Shown: piece by piece, positions 25,267 to 33,652 of the stretch
How the letters are laid out: each line of letters opens with the position of its first letter
How positions within the stretch are numbered: position 1 is the first letter of the stretch
Source: Jejubacter sp036620675
GTDB taxonomy: Bacteria > Pseudomonadota > Gammaproteobacteria > Enterobacterales > Enterobacteriaceae
Assembly: GCA_036620675.1 (NCBI GenBank)
Contig: JAZHEE010000010.1
Reading direction: 5' to 3' (one strand)
Length of the DNA stretch: 64,000 bases
Notes under the pieces: model-generated
What the model was told of the DNA's origin: nothing
Seen by the model: only the letters and a program-made list of their open reading frames with translations
Database searches by the model: none
Position numbers and translations under genes: made by a program

Positions 25267-26001
25267 ATGTCCATACTTGATCTCACGGCGCTAAACGCCT
25301 TACCGAAAGCGCAGCGCGACCAGGCGCTGGCCGACACCAATGCCCAACTGGAGGCGCTAAGCGCTCAGGATCGCGTGGCATGGGCGCTGGAAAACCTGCC
25401 CGGCGAATTTGTGCTGTCGTCGAGCTTCGGCATTCAGGCGGCGGTTTGTCTGCATCTGGTGACCCGGCAGCGGCCCGATATCCCGGTGATCCTGACCGAT
25501 ACCGGCTACCTGTTTCCAGAAACCTATCGCTTTATCGATGAACTGACCGAAAAGTTAAAGCTGAACCTGAAGGTGTTTCGGGCCAGTGAAAGCCCCGCCT
25601 GGCAGGAAGCGCGCTACGGCAAGCTGTGGGAGCAGGGCGTGGAAGGCATCGAGCGCTACAACCAGATCAACAAAGTGGAGCCGATGAACCGGGCGCTGGA
25701 AAGCCTGGAGGCACAAACCTGGTTCGCCGGCCTGCGCCGCGAGCAGTCTGACAGCCGCGCCAGCCTGCCGGTGCTGGGCGTCCAGCGTGGGGTATTTAAG
25801 ATCCTGCCGATTATCGACTGGGATAACCGCACGGTGTACCAGTACCTGAAGCAGCATGACCTGAAATACCACCCGCTGTGGGACGAAGGCTATCTGTCGG
25901 TGGGGGATACCCACACCACCCGCAAGTGGGAGCCAGGCATGGCGGAAGAGGAGACCCGCTTCTTTGGCCTTAAGCGCGAGTGCGGGCTGCATGAGGGGTA
26001 G
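25267..26001 (+). CDS. cysH: PAPS reductase (thioredoxin-dependent)
   Basis: A 244-residue phosphoadenylylsulfate reductase that releases sulfite and PAP from PAPS using thioredoxin. The PP-loop type nucleotide site is SSSFGIQAAVCLHL, followed by ILTDTGYLFPETY and the FAGLRREQSDSRA segment. The catalytic C-terminal cysteine is in KRECGLHEG, and no second CC pair is present, which fits the enterobacterial PAPS-specific type without an iron-sulfur cluster. It is the last gene of cysJIH and is convergent with cas3, the classical insertion point of type I-E cas genes in Enterobacteriaceae. Confidence 0.97.
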   Translation: MSILDLTALNALPKAQRDQALADTNAQLEALSAQDRVAWALENLPGEFVLSSSFGIQAAVCLHLVTRQRPDIPVILTDTGYLFPETYRFIDELTEKLKLNLKVFRASESPAWQEARYGKLWEQGVEGIERYNQINKVEPMNRALESLEAQTWFAGLRREQSDSRASLPVLGVQRGVFKILPIIDWDNRTVYQYLKQHDLKYHPLWDEGYLSVGDTHTTRKWEPGMAEEETRFFGLKRECGLHEG

Positions 26002-26002
26002 T

Positions 26003-26031
26003 GTGCTCCCCACGTGAGTGGGGAGCCCTAC
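26003..26031 (+). other. CRISPR-repeat-like hairpin at cysH/cas3 junction
   Basis: GTGCTCCCCACGTGAGTGGG continues to base 26031. The stem is CTCCCCAC/GTGGGGAG with loop GTGA (26006-26025). Over its first 22 bases it matches 19 of 22 positions of a common enterobacterial I-E repeat (GTGTTCCCCGCGTGAGCGGG...). One stem pair is changed on both sides (G-C to A-T), and the 3' handle (ATAAACCG) is lost. It lies between the stops of convergent cysH and cas3, so it may act only as a terminator hairpin, or it may be a decayed CRISPR repeat. Confidence 0.45.
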
Positions 26032-26032
26032 A

Positions 26033-28744
26033 TCATGCCAGATGTCCGCCGGTCAGCCCAAAACGTTTGCTGTAATAAACAGCCTCCCCTTGTGGCGATA
26101 CCAGAAGTATCTGGGCTATCGGGCGGTGTTGCTGATTACGGAATTGTTCCAGGGACTCATCGTCGGGGAGGTGGAAGCCGACGGACTTTTTCTGCCACCA
26201 GGAAAGGCGTACCGAAAGGCGGCTTTTCTCCCAGCGGTAATCTCCGTCGTTGACTATCGGATGTAAGCGATGATCCTCATCCTGCCAGGCAAGATAAACA
26301 TCAACACTTTCTTCCCCCAGCCGGGTGGAAAATTCGCGCTCGTTGTCCCATAAAAAATCGCTGGACTCCCGGTGATATCCTTTATCGCGCTGTAACAGAT
26401 TCTGTGTTGCGACGGCGCGTTGACTAAGCACTTTGCCAAAATTCATATCTGATATGGTCTGTAAACCGGGCGGTGCGATAATCTCTTGTTCGTAGACGCC
26501 ATCGACCAGTGTTCGGGCATATTCCGGCATACGGATTTCCCCATGCTTTTTGAGCAATGCCTGGGTACGCCACAGGCAGGCGTGGTCGGGATAGACATAA
26601 CCGGTACCGCGTAACGCTTCTCCCAGCCATCCCGATTTTGCCTCAGGTTGCCATTCAGGTGCCAGAATATGTAACACCGGCGGTTGGCGTTCGTCAGGCA
26701 GAGAGTCTTTAGGTTGCCCCTGCGCATTGCGAATATGGCGCTGTAATCGGCCCGCTCGTTGGATCAGTAAATCAATGGGAGCCAGATCGGAAATCATCCA
26801 GTCAAAATCCAGATCCAGACTCTGTTCGACAACCTGGGTGGCGATAAGCACCTTACCGCGACGCTCCTCTGCTGGTGTACTTTTACCAAACCAGCTCAGC
26901 GTCTTTTCCTCTATATTCAGACGATCGACAAAGGCAAAACGGCTGTGAAACAGCAACAAATCCTGAGGAGGTATCCCGCCATCATTGAGTAGTTGCTGAA
27001 ATATATCCAGAGCATCATCGACGGTATTACGGACCCAACAAATGCACTGTCCGGACTCCACGGCCTGCCTGATGACCTTTAGTGCATCGGTACGTGTATG
27101 CAGCCAGTTAATGGACACGGTGCGCTCTACTTCCGGGCGTGTTTCCAGCGCTTCTTCGTCCAGACCTGTAGCAGATAGATGGCTTAGCCAAGGATAACCT
27201 GCATCATATCGGGCGTCTGTTGCGGTGAATTCGGCACCGCTATTAAAGGCGTTGAGCAATTTTTCCCGCAGAGAAGCCGGTAGCGTTGCACTAAGAATAA
27301 TGGCGCTACCGCCCTGGGCCGCATGAAAGCGGAGTAGTCCTTCCAGTAATTTCACCATATAGCTGTCGTAGGCGTGCACTTCGTCCAACAATAAAATCTT
27401 ATCGCGCATGCCTAACAGACGAAGTGACTGATGGCGAAAGGGCATTACCGCCATCAGCAATTGATCGAGCGTCCCGACGCCGACTTCGGCCAGTAACGCT
27501 TTTTTACGGGAATCAGCAAACCAGGCGTGGCATTCAGCCTGGGCACTGGCATCGTTAGCGGCATATCTATCAGCCGTGCCATCGTCAGGTTGCCACACTG
27601 ACTCCCTGAACGATGATGACATCTCTCTGCCGCCGTGGGCCAGGATAAGCGAAGGTCTGGTCTGTGGTGAAAAGAGCGCACGGTAGGCTTTAGCCAGTCG
27701 GCTGTACATGGCGTTAGCTGTCGCCATCGTTGGCAGCCCGACGTACAGGCCTGCTCCTTTTCCGGCAGACATCAGACGGTGGGTCAGGATCACTGCCGCT
27801 TCGGTTTTGCCTGCACCGGTTACATCTTCCAGAATAATAAGCTGCGGACCGGGGGCAGTGATATCCAGCGTTGTCGCCCGTTGTTGGAGTGGTGTCAGAT
27901 TATGGATAAATGGGAATAGCGTCTGATGCCCGCTATACGGACTATGCTGTGACAGCGGGGGAATCCGCTGAATTGCCCGCTGCGCGTTTTCGCATGCGAT
28001 AGGCCAATACTGGTCCAGTGGCATAGGCTCGCTGAGAAGAGGGAATTGCGTTTCGTCTGAACCCATCCAGTCGGCTAGTGTCATTAGCGCGGCGAAGAAC
28101 CAGCTATCCAGCCTGAGCTGTTTCTTACCTGCTTTGCGCTGCCATTCCTGAGGTAGGGTAAAGGGAAATAGTCGGCTTAATTCCTCCAGATAGTGGCCCG
28201 CAGCCGCGATATCGGTATCGTCAAAAGCCAGTGAGCATTTGCTGGTTAGCGTATCGGGTGGGATCCCGTGGTGTCCTGTACTGACGGATATCCAGATATC
28301 GAGGGCACTTTTCAACCGGGTACGTTGTTCCCGAGGGATGGCGGGGAGTAGATCGTTACTGCCACTACACCAACCTTCAATCAATTTTTGCCATAAATAA
28401 AAGCCTAACGAGTCGTGACGCTCCAGGGCCGCAATACCGCTTACCGGAGGAACCAGAGGGGATTTGGGGAAAGGAGCGTATTGCTGAAATCCCCGAGCGA
28501 ATTTTCCAATGTCATGACTGGCAAAAAGCCAGGCAATCCAGTTTTCTGCATCCTTGCCTCTGATCCCGTATTTGCTTAAAACGTCCTGAATACCAAACAG
28601 GTTACTTTTAACGATGGCATACCCGCATGCGGCGACATCCAGACAGTGGTAAGGCAGCAGGTGATAGGGGGCAAGGGTATCATCGCCCGAACGATTAGTT
28701 TTTCCCCAATAGCGTAGAAAGTTCGGAACTGTTGTAGCTGTCAT
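26033..28744 (-). CDS. cas3: Cas3 helicase-nuclease, type I-E
   Basis: A 903-residue effector nuclease-helicase recruited by Cascade to unwind and degrade target DNA. The N-terminal HD nuclease domain has the ligands His33 (PYHCLD), His77-Asp78 (ASHDIGKFARGFQ) and the HH pair in STGHHGIPP. The SF2 helicase follows with Walker A (EDVTGAGKTEAAV), the DEVH box (LLDEVHAYDSYM), SAT motif (ILSATLPASL), and motifs V-VI (ATQVVEQSLDLD, IQRAGRLQRH). All catalytic motifs look intact. The gene is on the opposite strand from casA, whereas in K-12 the two are co-oriented. A solitary CRISPR repeat lies 77 bases upstream of its start. Confidence 0.96.
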   Translation of the reverse strand: MTATTVPNFLRYWGKTNRSGDDTLAPYHLLPYHCLDVAACGYAIVKSNLFGIQDVLSKYGIRGKDAENWIAWLFASHDIGKFARGFQQYAPFPKSPLVPPVSGIAALERHDSLGFYLWQKLIEGWCSGSNDLLPAIPREQRTRLKSALDIWISVSTGHHGIPPDTLTSKCSLAFDDTDIAAAGHYLEELSRLFPFTLPQEWQRKAGKKQLRLDSWFFAALMTLADWMGSDETQFPLLSEPMPLDQYWPIACENAQRAIQRIPPLSQHSPYSGHQTLFPFIHNLTPLQQRATTLDITAPGPQLIILEDVTGAGKTEAAVILTHRLMSAGKGAGLYVGLPTMATANAMYSRLAKAYRALFSPQTRPSLILAHGGREMSSSFRESVWQPDDGTADRYAANDASAQAECHAWFADSRKKALLAEVGVGTLDQLLMAVMPFRHQSLRLLGMRDKILLLDEVHAYDSYMVKLLEGLLRFHAAQGGSAIILSATLPASLREKLLNAFNSGAEFTATDARYDAGYPWLSHLSATGLDEEALETRPEVERTVSINWLHTRTDALKVIRQAVESGQCICWVRNTVDDALDIFQQLLNDGGIPPQDLLLFHSRFAFVDRLNIEEKTLSWFGKSTPAEERRGKVLIATQVVEQSLDLDFDWMISDLAPIDLLIQRAGRLQRHIRNAQGQPKDSLPDERQPPVLHILAPEWQPEAKSGWLGEALRGTGYVYPDHACLWRTQALLKKHGEIRMPEYARTLVDGVYEQEIIAPPGLQTISDMNFGKVLSQRAVATQNLLQRDKGYHRESSDFLWDNEREFSTRLGEESVDVYLAWQDEDHRLHPIVNDGDYRWEKSRLSVRLSWWQKKSVGFHLPDDESLEQFRNQQHRPIAQILLVSPQGEAVYYSKRFGLTGGHLA

Positions 28745-28820
28745 CCTTTTGTCCCTTAAGCCATAGATATAATAGGGATTCTAGTAGGGGATGGTGCGGG
28801 GATACAGTATTTTGAGAAGG

Positions 28821-28847
28821 GGTTATCCCCGCTTACGCGGGGAACAT
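28821..28847 (-). other. Solitary CRISPR repeat in the cas3 leader
   Basis: On the minus strand the sequence is ATGTTCCCCGCG-TAA-GCGGGGATAA-CC. It differs from the array repeat (ATGTTCCCCGCG-GCA-GCGGGGATAAACCG) only at two of the three loop bases and by one missing A and the final base in the 3' handle. It therefore has the full stem and most of the Cas6e cleavage site. It lies in the 234-base gap between cas3 and casA, in the same orientation as cas3, 76 bases before the cas3 ATG. No second repeat is found 61 bases away on either side, so it is not part of an array. Confidence 0.8.
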
Positions 28848-28938
28848 ATTCAATGGTGGTTTCTTTCACGCTTACCCATGAGGAAATGATGATGTTGGTT
28901 GCATTTCTTTTGTATGGGTTAAGGCGTATCTAGCGTCC

Positions 28939-28962
28939 GGCAGGTCCCTAAAGGGACCTGCC
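28939..28962 (+). promoter_or_regulatory. Stem-loop before the casA ribosome site
   Basis: GGCAGGTCCC, loop TAAA, GGGACCTGCC: a perfect 10-bp stem ending four bases before the ACAGGAGAG ribosome binding site of casA. There is no T-run after it, so termination is unlikely. It could stabilise the Cascade mRNA 5' end or control translation. It is unrelated in sequence to the CRISPR repeat hairpin. Confidence 0.6.
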
Positions 28963-28978
28963 TTACAGGAGAGACTGA

Positions 28979-30538
28979 ATGGATTTAACTAAAGAAAAAT
29001 GGCTTCCCGTTATCTTCTCCAGTGGTGAAAAAACCAGAATTTCTCTGTCCGGGCTGTTGGACGATAGCATTCAGGATGTCGCCTGGCCCCGGCCCGATTT
29101 TCAGGGGGCGGCATGGCAAATGCTGATTGGTATCCTGCAATGTTGTGTTGCGCCCGAAGATGAGGACGACTGGGAGGAGGTATGGCATGAGGGCATTGAG
29201 GCCGAAGCATGGTCACAGGGGCTGGCTTCCCTTTCTCCGGCGTTACAGTTTGGCGAACAGAAACCTTCCTTTCTGCAAAGTTTTGAACCGTTGGATAGCG
29301 ACAACGGTGTGATTTCCGGACTGCTTATTGATGCTCCCGGCGGCAACGCCCTGAAACTTAATAAAGACCATTTCGTTAAACGCGGCGGCGTAGAACAAAT
29401 CTGCCCTCACTGTGCGCTGATGGCATTGTTTACTGTACAGACTAACTCCCCGGCAGGCGGTGCAGGTTATCGGGTGGGAATGCGCGGCGGCGGGCCATTA
29501 ACGACCCTGGTGATCCCCCGGGAAGAAGATGAGTATCCTCTGTGGAAGAAGCTGTGGCTCAATGTGTTGCCCCAGGATAGCGCGCCGATACCAGCGCAGT
29601 ATCCAGTTATCTTCCCCTGGTTGGCGCCGACTAAAACCAGTGAAAAAGCCGGTAACCTGGTGACGCCGGAAAATGCTCATCCCTTACAGGCATATTGGGG
29701 AATGCCACGCCGTATTGAACTGGATTTTTCCCACACCCGTTCTGGTAGCTGCGATTTGTGTGGTGAATACCATGAGCAACTGCTGCTGGAAATGCGTAGC
29801 AAAAATTACGGCATTCAGTACGATGGTTGGTTACACCCCTTTTCCCCTTATCGCCAGGCGTTGAAAGATCCTTCAGCCCCCTGGCTGGCATTGAAAGGTC
29901 AGCCAGGGGGACTGGCCTATAAAGACTGGCTGGGGTTGTTACTTCAGGGAGAGGATAAATACAATAAGATGCAACCTGCGAAGGTGGTTCGTACTGCCAG
30001 ACGGGAGATTCCTTTAAGTCTGTGGTGTTTTGCCTGGGATATGGACAACGCTAAGGCGCGTTGTTGGTATCAGCATCGTATTCCATTGTTTAGCGTTTCT
30101 TGCCCTGAAAGCTTTGTTGCTGTGTTACAGCTTGTGCTGTTGCTGGCATCCGATGCGTTATCGTTGCTGAGATACGCGCTAAAAAGTGCTCGTTTTGAAA
30201 ATCCTAAGGAAGCCAAAGTCGATTTCAGTATGGTCGATATCGCTTTTTGGCAGGAGACTGAACCGGCTTTCCGAATGTTACTGAAAGTGTTGGTCAGGGA
30301 ACCTCGCACGACCCATCCCGATACTCGCCAGGCGCTACGCTGCTGGGAAACCAGCCTGTATCACTATCTGTTCAAAGTTTTCGATCGCGATGAGCTAACC
30401 AACCCCGATAGTCCGGACGAGATTCTGCTGCGTCAACTGGAGGCCCGACGGATGTTGGAAAGTAGCTATCGTAAGCAAAAATCCCGCAAGGATTTCCTGG
30501 CGCTGACTAAAGAAGAGAAGGAATCCCTCCATGTCTAA
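28979..30538 (+). CDS. casA: Cas8e (CasA/Cse1), Cascade large subunit
   Basis: A 519-residue large subunit of the type I-E Cascade complex that recognises the PAM and recruits Cas3. The zinc ligands of the family appear as two CxxC pairs, Cys142/Cys145 (QICPHCALMAL) and Cys258/Cys261 (CDLCGEYHE). The glycine-rich loop GAGYRVGMRGGGPLTTL corresponds to the conserved region beyond the PAM-sensing L1 loop. A C-terminal four-helix bundle is plausible from residue 380 on. It starts behind ACAGGAGAGACTGA. It is clearly diverged from the 502-residue K-12 CasA, more like the second enterobacterial I-E lineage. It overlaps casB by 8 bases. Confidence 0.94.
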   Translation: MDLTKEKWLPVIFSSGEKTRISLSGLLDDSIQDVAWPRPDFQGAAWQMLIGILQCCVAPEDEDDWEEVWHEGIEAEAWSQGLASLSPALQFGEQKPSFLQSFEPLDSDNGVISGLLIDAPGGNALKLNKDHFVKRGGVEQICPHCALMALFTVQTNSPAGGAGYRVGMRGGGPLTTLVIPREEDEYPLWKKLWLNVLPQDSAPIPAQYPVIFPWLAPTKTSEKAGNLVTPENAHPLQAYWGMPRRIELDFSHTRSGSCDLCGEYHEQLLLEMRSKNYGIQYDGWLHPFSPYRQALKDPSAPWLALKGQPGGLAYKDWLGLLLQGEDKYNKMQPAKVVRTARREIPLSLWCFAWDMDNAKARCWYQHRIPLFSVSCPESFVAVLQLVLLLASDALSLLRYALKSARFENPKEAKVDFSMVDIAFWQETEPAFRMLLKVLVREPRTTHPDTRQALRCWETSLYHYLFKVFDRDELTNPDSPDEILLRQLEARRMLESSYRKQKSRKDFLALTKEEKESLHV

Positions 30539-31133
30539 CGATAACACCGCAAGCGAGCGGAGAATCACCCATCCAGAGGCGCAAGAAGCGCTGCTGGAAT
30601 GGTTTAAAATACTGTCCGAACGCTATATCAATAAAAATGATCGAAAGATTAATGGTCGAGCCTGGCGGGCTGAACTAAAACGCATGGAGCCTCCTTATGG
30701 CGTAATGATGTGTGAAGGCTATAGCGATCTCCGCCAGCGGTTATCGCCGCATATGTCGCTGGCGCCGATTCATGAAATGGCTCTGGCGGTATTTGCAAGC
30801 GTTGCCGTTTATATAAAAAACTATAACGGAAAGGGAAGTTTTGCCGCTCAGTTGGGTGAAAAACTTCGCAGTGAACGTCCCTGTTTAAGCAAGCTTCGCT
30901 TCGAACGTTTGCAAAAGGCAACCGATCCCGAAACTTTCTGCAACTTGTTAATCAGTGCCGTAAAAATTCGTGGTACTGAAGGGGTAAATATTATCTCTCT
31001 GGCCGACAGTATTTTTTTGTGGATGGAAGAGTGGCTACGGCGCGAAGAGCATCAGCCGGAAAACAGCCACCCGTTTGAACGTAACCGTATTCGCTGGGCT
31101 AATGAGTACCTCTCTACGGCGCGAACCAAATAA
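30531..31133 (+). CDS. casB: Cas11e (CasB/Cse2), Cascade small subunit
   Basis: A 200-residue alpha-helical, basic small subunit present as a dimer in Cascade, where it helps hold the displaced strand. Family features are the early segment LLEWFKILSERYI with basic patches (KINGRAWRAELKRME), and the C-terminal YDLADSIFLW-like segment (ISLADSIFLWMEEWLRRE) followed by NRIRWANEYLSTA. Identity rests on position between cas8e and cas7e as well as these features. The start lies within the end of casA. Confidence 0.92.
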   Translation: MSNDNTASERRITHPEAQEALLEWFKILSERYINKNDRKINGRAWRAELKRMEPPYGVMMCEGYSDLRQRLSPHMSLAPIHEMALAVFASVAVYIKNYNGKGSFAAQLGEKLRSERPCLSKLRFERLQKATDPETFCNLLISAVKIRGTEGVNIISLADSIFLWMEEWLRREEHQPENSHPFERNRIRWANEYLSTARTK

Positions 31134-31154
31134 TGGACTTTGGAAGGATTAATC

Positions 31155-32213
31155 ATGACTACTTTTATTCAACTGCATTTATTAACCGCATACGCCCCTG
31201 CCAACCTGAACCGCGACGAGTCCGGTAGACCAAAAACAGCTTATATGGGGGGCGTGGAGCGTCTGCGGGTGTCGTCGCAAAGTCTGAAGCGGGCCTGGCG
31301 AGTATCGGAAACCTTTGAAGCGGCGATGGATGGTTTTATGGGAAAACGTACGCGTCGTATTGGTGTGGATTATGTTTATAAGCCGATGACGGTCGCCGGT
31401 GTTGCAGAGAAAACGGCAAAGAGCGCGGCGGAAAAAATTGCGGAACAATTCGGTAAACGTAAAAACGATAAAAATACCTCGACCGAAAAAAATCTCGAAA
31501 TCGAACAAATCGTTCACGTCAGCCACCATGAAATCGAACTGATTAATCAACTGGTAAAAACGCTGATTGAGGAGCAGCGCGTACCGAAGGATGAAGAGGT
31601 CAAACTGCTAAGAAAAGAGCAGCGCAGCGTGGATATGGCGTTGTTTGGTCGCATGCTGGCGTCGTCGCCTGAATTTAACGTTGAGGCCGCCTGTCAGGTT
31701 TCGCATGCGCTGGGGGTAAGTGCTGTTACCGTCGAAGACGATTTTTTTACTGCCGTTGATGATTTGAATAATAAAGAGCAGGATGCTGGTTCTGGCCATA
31801 TGGGGGAGCAGAGTTTTGCGTCGGCGCTGTTTTACACCTACATCTGCATTAGTCGCGATCTGCTGGTTGAAAACCTGGGCGGCAATGAGGAGCTGGCGAG
31901 ACGCGCTATCGCTGCCTTGACCGAAACTGCTCTGACGGTATCGCCAACGGGTAAACAAAATAGCTTTGCTTCCCGGGCTTATGCCTCTTATGCGTTGGCT
32001 GAAATCGGTAAAAAGCAGCCTCGTTCACTGGCCGCAGCCTTCTTTCAACCAATTCGTGAGCAGAACCAGATTTTGGCGGCTATTGACGCTCTGAAGGCGC
32101 AGCGGGAGAGTTTTAACAGCGTTTACGGCGACTGTAGTGACGATTACAACGAGCTGAACGTGGTGGAAAGCAAAGGGAAGCTGACGGAACTACTGGCCTT
32201 TGTCAGCCAGTAA
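31155..32213 (+). CDS. casC: Cas7e (CasC/Cse4), Cascade backbone
   Basis: A 352-residue RAMP-fold subunit that polymerises along the crRNA to form the Cascade backbone (six copies in E. coli). The start MTTFIQLHLLTAYAPANLNR is at 31155 behind GGAAGGA; five codons upstream an in-frame ATG has no ribosome site. Recognisable features are NLNRDESGRPKTAYMGGVER with RVSSQSLKRAWR, the central VDMALFGRMLAS, and FTAVDDLNN...SGHMGEQSFASALFYTYI. It is 11 residues shorter than K-12 CasC and only moderately similar, whereas cas1 is nearly identical to K-12. Confidence 0.95.
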   Translation: MTTFIQLHLLTAYAPANLNRDESGRPKTAYMGGVERLRVSSQSLKRAWRVSETFEAAMDGFMGKRTRRIGVDYVYKPMTVAGVAEKTAKSAAEKIAEQFGKRKNDKNTSTEKNLEIEQIVHVSHHEIELINQLVKTLIEEQRVPKDEEVKLLRKEQRSVDMALFGRMLASSPEFNVEAACQVSHALGVSAVTVEDDFFTAVDDLNNKEQDAGSGHMGEQSFASALFYTYICISRDLLVENLGGNEELARRAIAALTETALTVSPTGKQNSFASRAYASYALAEIGKKQPRSLAAAFFQPIREQNQILAAIDALKAQRESFNSVYGDCSDDYNELNVVESKGKLTELLAFVSQ

Positions 32214-32222
32214 GGATTGATT

Positions 32223-32948
32223 ATGAAGGAATATCTGATTTTTCAGCTCTATTCGCCGCTCGCTTCCTGGGGAGAAGAAGCGTCGGGTGAAATCCGTCAT
32301 TCGGCTGTGGCACCCACGCGTTCTGCTTTACTGGGATTATTGGCGGCTGCTTTAGGGATTCGTCGGGAAGATGAAGAGCGGCTAAATGACTTCAACCAGA
32401 ACTATCATCTGGCCGTACATGCGTTGGCTACCCGGGAACGCTGGTTGCGGGATTATCACACTGTTAGCGCCCCGCGTGAAAACAAGAAGCTCCATTACTA
32501 TACTCGTCGTGATGAGCTTTATCTGGCGCCGGACGAGGTCGGTACGTTAATTTCGCAGAGAGAATATCGCTGCGATGGTTACTGGCATGTGGCGGTGAGC
32601 CTTACACCAGGTGCGCCATATTCTCTTCAGGATCTGAGAAATGCGCTGCTGGAGCCTCATTTTCCTCTCTATTTAGGCCGCAAATCTTGTCCGCTGGCCC
32701 TGCCACTGGCACCTCGTTTAATGAAGGGAAAGCTAAAGGATCTATTTATTCAAATCGCTCAGGAAATGTCTGTGCCGGAACTGGCAGGTTTTATCCGTCA
32801 GGAAGGTATGTGTTACTGGGATGACCCTGATGAAAGTAGTCTTTCCTGGCAGCAGAAACTGCATAGCCCCCACCAACCAACGAGTCGCAAGCGTTGGCAG
32901 TTCGGTAGCTACACCCGTTTTTGTGGTTCGCTACAGGGGAGGGAATAA
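32223..32948 (+). CDS. casD: Cas5e (CasD), Cascade 5'-handle subunit
   Basis: A 241-residue RAMP protein that caps the 5' handle of the crRNA in Cascade. It opens MKEYLIFQLYSPLASWGEEA, the typical Cas5e N-terminus, followed by SAVAPTRSALLGLLAAALGI and the loop region DYHTVSAPR. PLYLGRKSCPLALPLAP is the glycine-containing conserved segment. The ATG at 32223 is preceded by TAAGGATTGATT, in which AAGGA overlaps the casC stop; an alternative TTG two codons earlier is unlikely. Its stop shares one base with the casE start (TAATG). Confidence 0.95.
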   Translation: MKEYLIFQLYSPLASWGEEASGEIRHSAVAPTRSALLGLLAAALGIRREDEERLNDFNQNYHLAVHALATRERWLRDYHTVSAPRENKKLHYYTRRDELYLAPDEVGTLISQREYRCDGYWHVAVSLTPGAPYSLQDLRNALLEPHFPLYLGRKSCPLALPLAPRLMKGKLKDLFIQIAQEMSVPELAGFIRQEGMCYWDDPDESSLSWQQKLHSPHQPTSRKRWQFGSYTRFCGSLQGRE

Positions 32949-33652
32949 TGTATTTGTCGCGTATTCAGCTCCGGTTCAATAACCTGAAACCAGAGATGTT
33001 GGAAAAATGGCATTCAGCCACTTCCTATGCCAGCCATCAGTGGTTATGGCAGCTATTCCCGGAACAGGAATCCCGATCGTTTCTTTTCCGCCTGGAGGAA
33101 CATGGGCGATTCTTTATGTTATCGACTACGCAGCCATTAACGCAGCACGCTCTGTTTATCGTTGAAACTAAGCTTTTTCAGCCTCAATTGGAAAAGGGGA
33201 TGTTACTTGATTTTCAGCTACGAGCTAATCCTGTCGTTACACGGAATAACAAACGTAACGATGTCATGATGGATGCGAAGTATCAGGCGAAGGCGCAAGG
33301 AATTCCCCGTGAGCAGTGGTGGGAGCGGCAACGACAGGCGGCACAGAGTTGGCTGGAAAGACAGGGGGAGCGGCATGGTTTTCGTCTGGTCTCGCCACAC
33401 GTTGACGACTTTGCTCTTTGGGCTGGTGACGCGTTCCAGGACGAACAGGAACGCGGTGGCTGCGTAATAGCATACCAACAACATCGATGTATTCGTCGAC
33501 AGCAGGAAAAACCTATCACTTTTAGTAGCGTCGATTTTTCGGGAACGCTTTGTGTGAGTGATGTCAGGGGGTTTAACCAGGCCCTGATGTCTGGACTGGG
33601 AAAAAGTAAGGCATTGGGTTGTGGAATGTTGATGGTAAAAAGGAAACGTTGA
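32948..33652 (+). CDS. casE: Cas6e (CasE), crRNA endoribonuclease
   Basis: A 234-residue metal-independent endoribonuclease that cuts the CRISPR transcript at the base of each repeat hairpin and stays bound to the crRNA 3' end. It starts MYLSRIQLRF; the His in YASHQWLWQLFP (His30) aligns with the catalytic His20 of E. coli Cas6e. Two RAMP domains end in the glycine-rich loop GLGKSKALGCGMLMV. It should cleave the array repeats at 34962-35722, and could also cleave any transcript crossing the solitary repeat in the cas3 leader. The start and stop overlap both neighbouring genes by one base. Confidence 0.95.
   Translation: MYLSRIQLRFNNLKPEMLEKWHSATSYASHQWLWQLFPEQESRSFLFRLEEHGRFFMLSTTQPLTQHALFIVETKLFQPQLEKGMLLDFQLRANPVVTRNNKRNDVMMDAKYQAKAQGIPREQWWERQRQAAQSWLERQGERHGFRLVSPHVDDFALWAGDAFQDEQERGGCVIAYQQHRCIRRQQEKPITFSSVDFSGTLCVSDVRGFNQALMSGLGKSKALGCGMLMVKRKR

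Noticed and set aside
28745..28820. A second degenerate repeat (TGTATCCCCGC on the minus strand, near 28796-28806) completing a mini-array with the solitary repeat
   Set aside because: Only the first half resembles a repeat, the hairpin half is lacking, and the gap of about 14 bases is too short for a spacer.
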